From positions 215,080 to 224,117 of the forward strand of contig NZ_MDDW01000001.1 of the NCBI RefSeq assembly GCF_001854865.1: a stretch of DNA of 9,038 nt, written 5' to 3'. This DNA is from Rhizobium sp. LCM 4573. Its GTDB lineage: Bacteria; Pseudomonadota; Alphaproteobacteria; Rhizobiales; Rhizobiaceae. The translations under genes were made by a program, and so were the position numbers. The notes under the pieces were generated by a model. That model saw nothing but the letters and a program-made list of their open reading frames with translations, was not told the DNA's origin and did no database searches. Positions 6,560-9,038 of the stretch are shown here, one piece after another (the stretch's first letter is position 1; every line of letters begins with the position of its first letter).

Positions 6560-7660
6560 ATGAGCACTCCCCTCGCCGGCAAGATCAAGGATCTTATCCG
6601 GGCGAACGGCCCGATCAGCATCGCCGATTATTTCGCGATCTGCCTCGCCGATCCGGAATACGGCTATTATCGCACCCGCGAACCCTTCGGCCACGATGGG
6701 GATTTCATCACCGCCCCGGAAATCAGCCAGCTTTTCGGCGAGATGGTGGGCGTCTTCATGGTGCATGCCTGGCAGCGCCATGGCGCGCCCTCCGCCGTGC
6801 GCCTCGTCGAGATAGGCCCCGGCCGTGGCACGATGATGGCTGATATGCTGCGGGTCATCAAACGCATTGCGCCGCCCCTCTTCGAAGGCTTGAGCGTTCA
6901 CCTTGTGGAAACCAGCGAGCGGCTTCGCGGCGTGCAGCGCATCACGCTGGAGGCCTATTCCACGCTGCTCTCCTGGCACGACAGTTTCGAGAACGTGCCG
7001 GAAGGCTTCACACTGATCGCCGCCAACGAGCTTTTCGACGCCATCCCGATCCGCCAGTTCGTCAAGACGGCAACCGGCTTTCGCGAACGCGTGGTGGGGC
7101 TCGACGCCGCGGGCGAACTCACCTTTGCGGCAGGCATCGCCACGCTCGATCCGCAACTGCTTCCGAGCCCGGCCGCCTCCATTCCGGAAGGAACGATTTT
7201 CGAGATCGCCCCGGCCCGCGAAGCCGTGATGCAGACGATTTGCGAGAGGCTCAAGGCCTCGGGCGGGACCGCGCTCGTCATAGACTATGGCCATCTTGTC
7301 ACCGGGTTTGGCGACACCCTGCAGGCGGTGCGCCGCCATGACTACGATCCGCCCCTCGCCCATCCCGGCGAGGTGGACCTGACCAGCCATGTGGATTTCG
7401 AGAGCCTCGCGAGGGTTGCCCTCTCCTCCGGCGTCCATCTGAACGGCGGCCTGCGGCAGGGCGAATTCCTCTACCGATTGGGACTTGCCGAGCGCGCCGC
7501 CGCTCTCTCGCGCGGCAAGGAGGCCTCCGAGCGGAACCTTATCGCCGCGGCCGTCGATCGGCTGGCCGGCGAAGGAGCCGGCAAGATGGGCGAGCTTTTC
7601 AAGCTGATCGCCGTCTCCAGTCCAGCGCTCGATCTGATGCCCTTCCGGCCGGTCGGCTGA
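6560..7660 (+). CDS. midA: MidA/NDUFAF7-family SAM-dependent methyltransferase
   Basis: This 366-residue class I methyltransferase belongs to COG1565. The mitochondrial homologue NDUFAF7 dimethylates an arginine of complex I subunit NDUFS2 and is required for complex I assembly. The alphaproteobacterial protein may act on NuoD, but that is inference. Family blocks are ADPEYGYYRTREPFG (30-44), GDFITAPEISQLFGE (47-61), the SAM-binding loop VEIGPGRGT (83-91), HLVETS (114-119), ANELFDAIPIRQF (155-167), IDYGH (241-245) and a C-terminal FKLIAVSSP (347-355). All look intact. The ATG at 6560 is preceded by CCGAGG and lies 16 bases after the lgt stop, so the two are probably co-transcribed. Confidence 0.93.
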   Translation: MSTPLAGKIKDLIRANGPISIADYFAICLADPEYGYYRTREPFGHDGDFITAPEISQLFGEMVGVFMVHAWQRHGAPSAVRLVEIGPGRGTMMADMLRVIKRIAPPLFEGLSVHLVETSERLRGVQRITLEAYSTLLSWHDSFENVPEGFTLIAANELFDAIPIRQFVKTATGFRERVVGLDAAGELTFAAGIATLDPQLLPSPAASIPEGTIFEIAPAREAVMQTICERLKASGGTALVIDYGHLVTGFGDTLQAVRRHDYDPPLAHPGEVDLTSHVDFESLARVALSSGVHLNGGLRQGEFLYRLGLAERAAALSRGKEASERNLIAAAVDRLAGEGAGKMGELFKLIAVSSPALDLMPFRPVG

Positions 7661-7771
7661 AACGCACGCCGCACCCGATTGACATCAGCCCTTTGCCTGG
7701 GCCACTCTCCAATGGACCGAAGCAGCGGGCGCCCAGTTGGGCGACGCACAAAATCTCATAAAATCAACGGG
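7661..7771 (+). promoter_or_regulatory. midA-pgeF spacer with weak promoter-like and hairpin elements
   Basis: This 111-base gap is longer than the other spacers in the operon. It contains TTGACA at 7679-7684 but no acceptable -10 at 16-18 bases, and a small hairpin CGCCC/GGGCG (7730-7734 with 7739-7743, four-base loop) without a T run. A separate promoter for pgeF is possible but unproven. Confidence 0.25.
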
Positions 7772-8578
7772 ATGCACAACGCGATGCAGGAAAGCCCCTT
7801 GCCGACGCCGATCGAAAGTCCGCTTCTGGCGGCCAAAGGCGACGGCCGCATCCGCCATGGTTTCTTCACCCGCCGGGGCGGCGTTTCGCAAGGTATCTAT
7901 GCGGGCTTGAACGTTGGGCTGGGGTCGCAGGATGAACGCGAGCATGTGGCGGAAAATCGCGCCCGCGTCGCTCGCTGGTTCGATCTTCCAGTGGAAAAGC
8001 TTGCAACGGTGCATCAGGTCCACTCGCCTGACGTGATCGTGATGGACGAGACCTATGCGGGCGAACGGCCCAAGGCCGATGCGATGGTCACCTCTGTGCC
8101 GGGTGTCATCCTCGGCGTACTCGCGGCCGATTGCGGCCCCGTTCTCTTCGCCGATCACGAGAACGGTGTCGTCGGCGCGGCCCACGCGGGCTGGAAAGGC
8201 GCGCTCGGTGGGGTGCTTGAAAACACGATCGAGGCCATGGTTTCCCTCGGGGCCGAACGCGAGAAGATCACCGCCTGCCTCGGCCCTTCGATCGGCCCGG
8301 CAAGCTACGAAGTAGGGCCGGAATTCGTGGAGCGCTTCCTGAATTTCGATCCTTCCTACGAAGTCTTCTTTTCGCCATCGCCGAAGGCCGGCCACGCCAT
8401 GTTCGACTTGCCGTCGCTCACCATCAAACGGCTCACGGCAGCCGGCGCGAAGGCGGAAAACCTGAAGCTCGACACTTATCCCGACACCGAGAGATTTTTT
8501 TCCTACCGCCGCACCACCCATGCCGGAGAGCCGGACTATGGTCGGCAGATTTCAGCCATCGCAATCGTGGAGAAGTGA
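7772..8578 (+). CDS. pgeF: PgeF/YfiH family protein (purine nucleoside phosphorylase, peptidoglycan editing)
   Basis: This cytoplasmic multicopper-oxidase-like (DUF152, laccase-domain) protein has 268 residues. Members were shown to act as purine nucleoside phosphorylase/adenosine deaminase. E. coli PgeF (YfiH) prevents misincorporation of serine into peptidoglycan precursors. The fold's signatures are HGFFTRRGGVSQGIYAGLNV (29-48), QVHSPDV (82-88, H84), VLAADCGPVLFAD (116-128, C121), AHAGWKGALGG (137-147, H138), GPSIGPASYEVG (171-182) and RFFSYRRTTH (241-250). The metal-type His-Cys-His set is therefore present. The start is uncertain: ATG at 7772 and ATG at 7784 both precede the conserved region, neither with a strong ribosome binding site. 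The next gene begins one base after its stop. Confidence 0.92.
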   Translation: MHNAMQESPLPTPIESPLLAAKGDGRIRHGFFTRRGGVSQGIYAGLNVGLGSQDEREHVAENRARVARWFDLPVEKLATVHQVHSPDVIVMDETYAGERPKADAMVTSVPGVILGVLAADCGPVLFADHENGVVGAAHAGWKGALGGVLENTIEAMVSLGAEREKITACLGPSIGPASYEVGPEFVERFLNFDPSYEVFFSPSPKAGHAMFDLPSLTIKRLTAAGAKAENLKLDTYPDTERFFSYRRTTHAGEPDYGRQISAIAIVEK

Positions 8579-8579
8579 T

Positions 8580-9038
8580 ATGGCCCTGCATTTCGAGAGG
8601 AGCGAATATGCCGACAGGCTCGCACGCCTGACGGAAAGAATGCGCGCCGAAAAGCTCGATGCCCTGCTGCTTTTCGCGCAGGAGAGCATGTATTGGCTCA
8701 CCGGTTACGACACCTTCGGCTACTGCTTCTTCCAGACGCTTGTGGTCAAGGCCGACGGCACCATGACGCTTCTCACCCGCTCCGCGGACCTGCGTCAGGC
8801 GCGCCACACGTCGGTCATCGAGAATATCGTCGTCTGGGTCGACCGGGTGAATGCCGATCCGACGCTCGATCTGAAGAACCTTCTGAGCGACATGGATCTG
8901 CTCGGCATGCGGATCGGCATCGAATACGATACCCACGGCATGACCGGCCGCGTTGCCCGCCTTATCGACAACCAGCTGGGGAGCTTCGGCCAGATCGTCG
9001 ACGCCTCCTATCTGGTCAGCACGCTGCGTCTCGTGAAA
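8580..9038 (+). CDS. M24-family Xaa-Pro peptidase-like protein (3' end outside window)
   Basis: The frame opens with ATG at 8580 and stays open to the window edge, giving 153 residues so far. It reads MALHFERSEYADRLARLTER at the start. The visible part is a creatinase/prolidase N-terminal domain: an initial helix, ALLLFAQESMYWLTGYDTFG (28-47), the strand TLVVKADGTMTLLTR (53-67) and the late IGIEYDTHGMTG region (112-123). The M24 pita-bread catalytic domain with its metal ligands would lie beyond the window and cannot be checked, so peptidase, creatinase or ectoine-hydrolase-like activity cannot be told apart. GGAGAAG at 8569-8575 is a good ribosome binding site. The pgeF stop and this ATG are separated by one base, indicating coupling. 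Confidence 0.85.
   Translation, partial: MALHFERSEYADRLARLTERMRAEKLDALLLFAQESMYWLTGYDTFGYCFFQTLVVKADGTMTLLTRSADLRQARHTSVIENIVVWVDRVNADPTLDLKNLLSDMDLLGMRIGIEYDTHGMTGRVARLIDNQLGSFGQIVDASYLVSTLRLVK

Noticed and set aside
6461..7438. 325-codon minus-strand open frame opposite lgt/midA
   Set aside because: Composition typical of an antisense shadow, with no domain; midA on the plus strand is unambiguous.
7679..7707. TTGACA as a strong pgeF promoter
   Set aside because: The -35 is perfect but the -10 at 16-18 bases reads CCACTC/CACTCT, a poor match, so it is noted only as weak.
7685..8521. 278-codon minus-strand open frame opposite pgeF
   Set aside because: Shadow of pgeF, whose conserved motifs are all on the plus strand.
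1..9038. CRISPR arrays, insertion sequences, attachment sites, tRNA or other mobile or defence signatures
   Set aside because: No regularly spaced repeats, terminal inverted repeats, transposase, integrase or tRNA-like sequence was seen on either strand.

Overview
The window looks like core chromosome of an alphaproteobacterium, most likely Rhizobiaceae (Rhizobium, Agrobacterium, Sinorhizobium, Shinella and relatives). The reasons are the GC-rich coding sequence, strong third-position GC bias, densely packed short operons and the family make-up: a PetP/PetR-type regulator pair, CsaA, MidA, a UbiK-like protein, and lgt-midA-pgeF in a row. I see no insertion sequences, phage genes, CRISPR arrays, tRNA or rRNA genes, or toxin-antitoxin modules. 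Genus cannot be set by eye.

Left part (1-3182, + strand): a regulatory operon. It holds a MarR-type regulator cut by the window start, an OmpR-type response regulator whose ATG directly follows the regulator's stop codon, a two-transmembrane sensor histidine kinase, and a DUF1349 protein. The MarR plus response-regulator pairing matches petP-petR of Rhodobacter capsulatus, which control cytochrome bc1 expression. The target in this organism is inference.

Middle (3189-4862, - strand): a convergent operon transcribed ybjN-like, then proC, then csaA. The proC GTG start lies two bases after the ybjN-like stop. The last genes of the left and middle operons end only six bases apart. A 403-base, AT-richer gap (4863-5265) follows. 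It contains several inverted repeats, a TATAGT box and a T6 run that could mark a small RNA, and probably also the ybjN-operon promoter.

Right part (5266-9038): a small UbiK-type gene on the - strand diverges from a + strand operon of lgt (prolipoprotein diacylglyceryl transferase), midA (complex I assembly methyltransferase family), pgeF (the YfiH/laccase-domain purine nucleoside phosphorylase family, linked to peptidoglycan editing) and the start of an M24-family peptidase-like gene that runs off the window. Promoter-like sequences in both directions can be placed in the 5527-5733 gap.

A loose respiratory theme runs through the window: a PetR-type regulator (bc1), UbiK (ubiquinone synthesis) and MidA (complex I). 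A cell-envelope theme comes from lgt and pgeF. Overall this is ordinary housekeeping DNA. I found no convincing new system; the best lead is the unexplained structured intergenic region.
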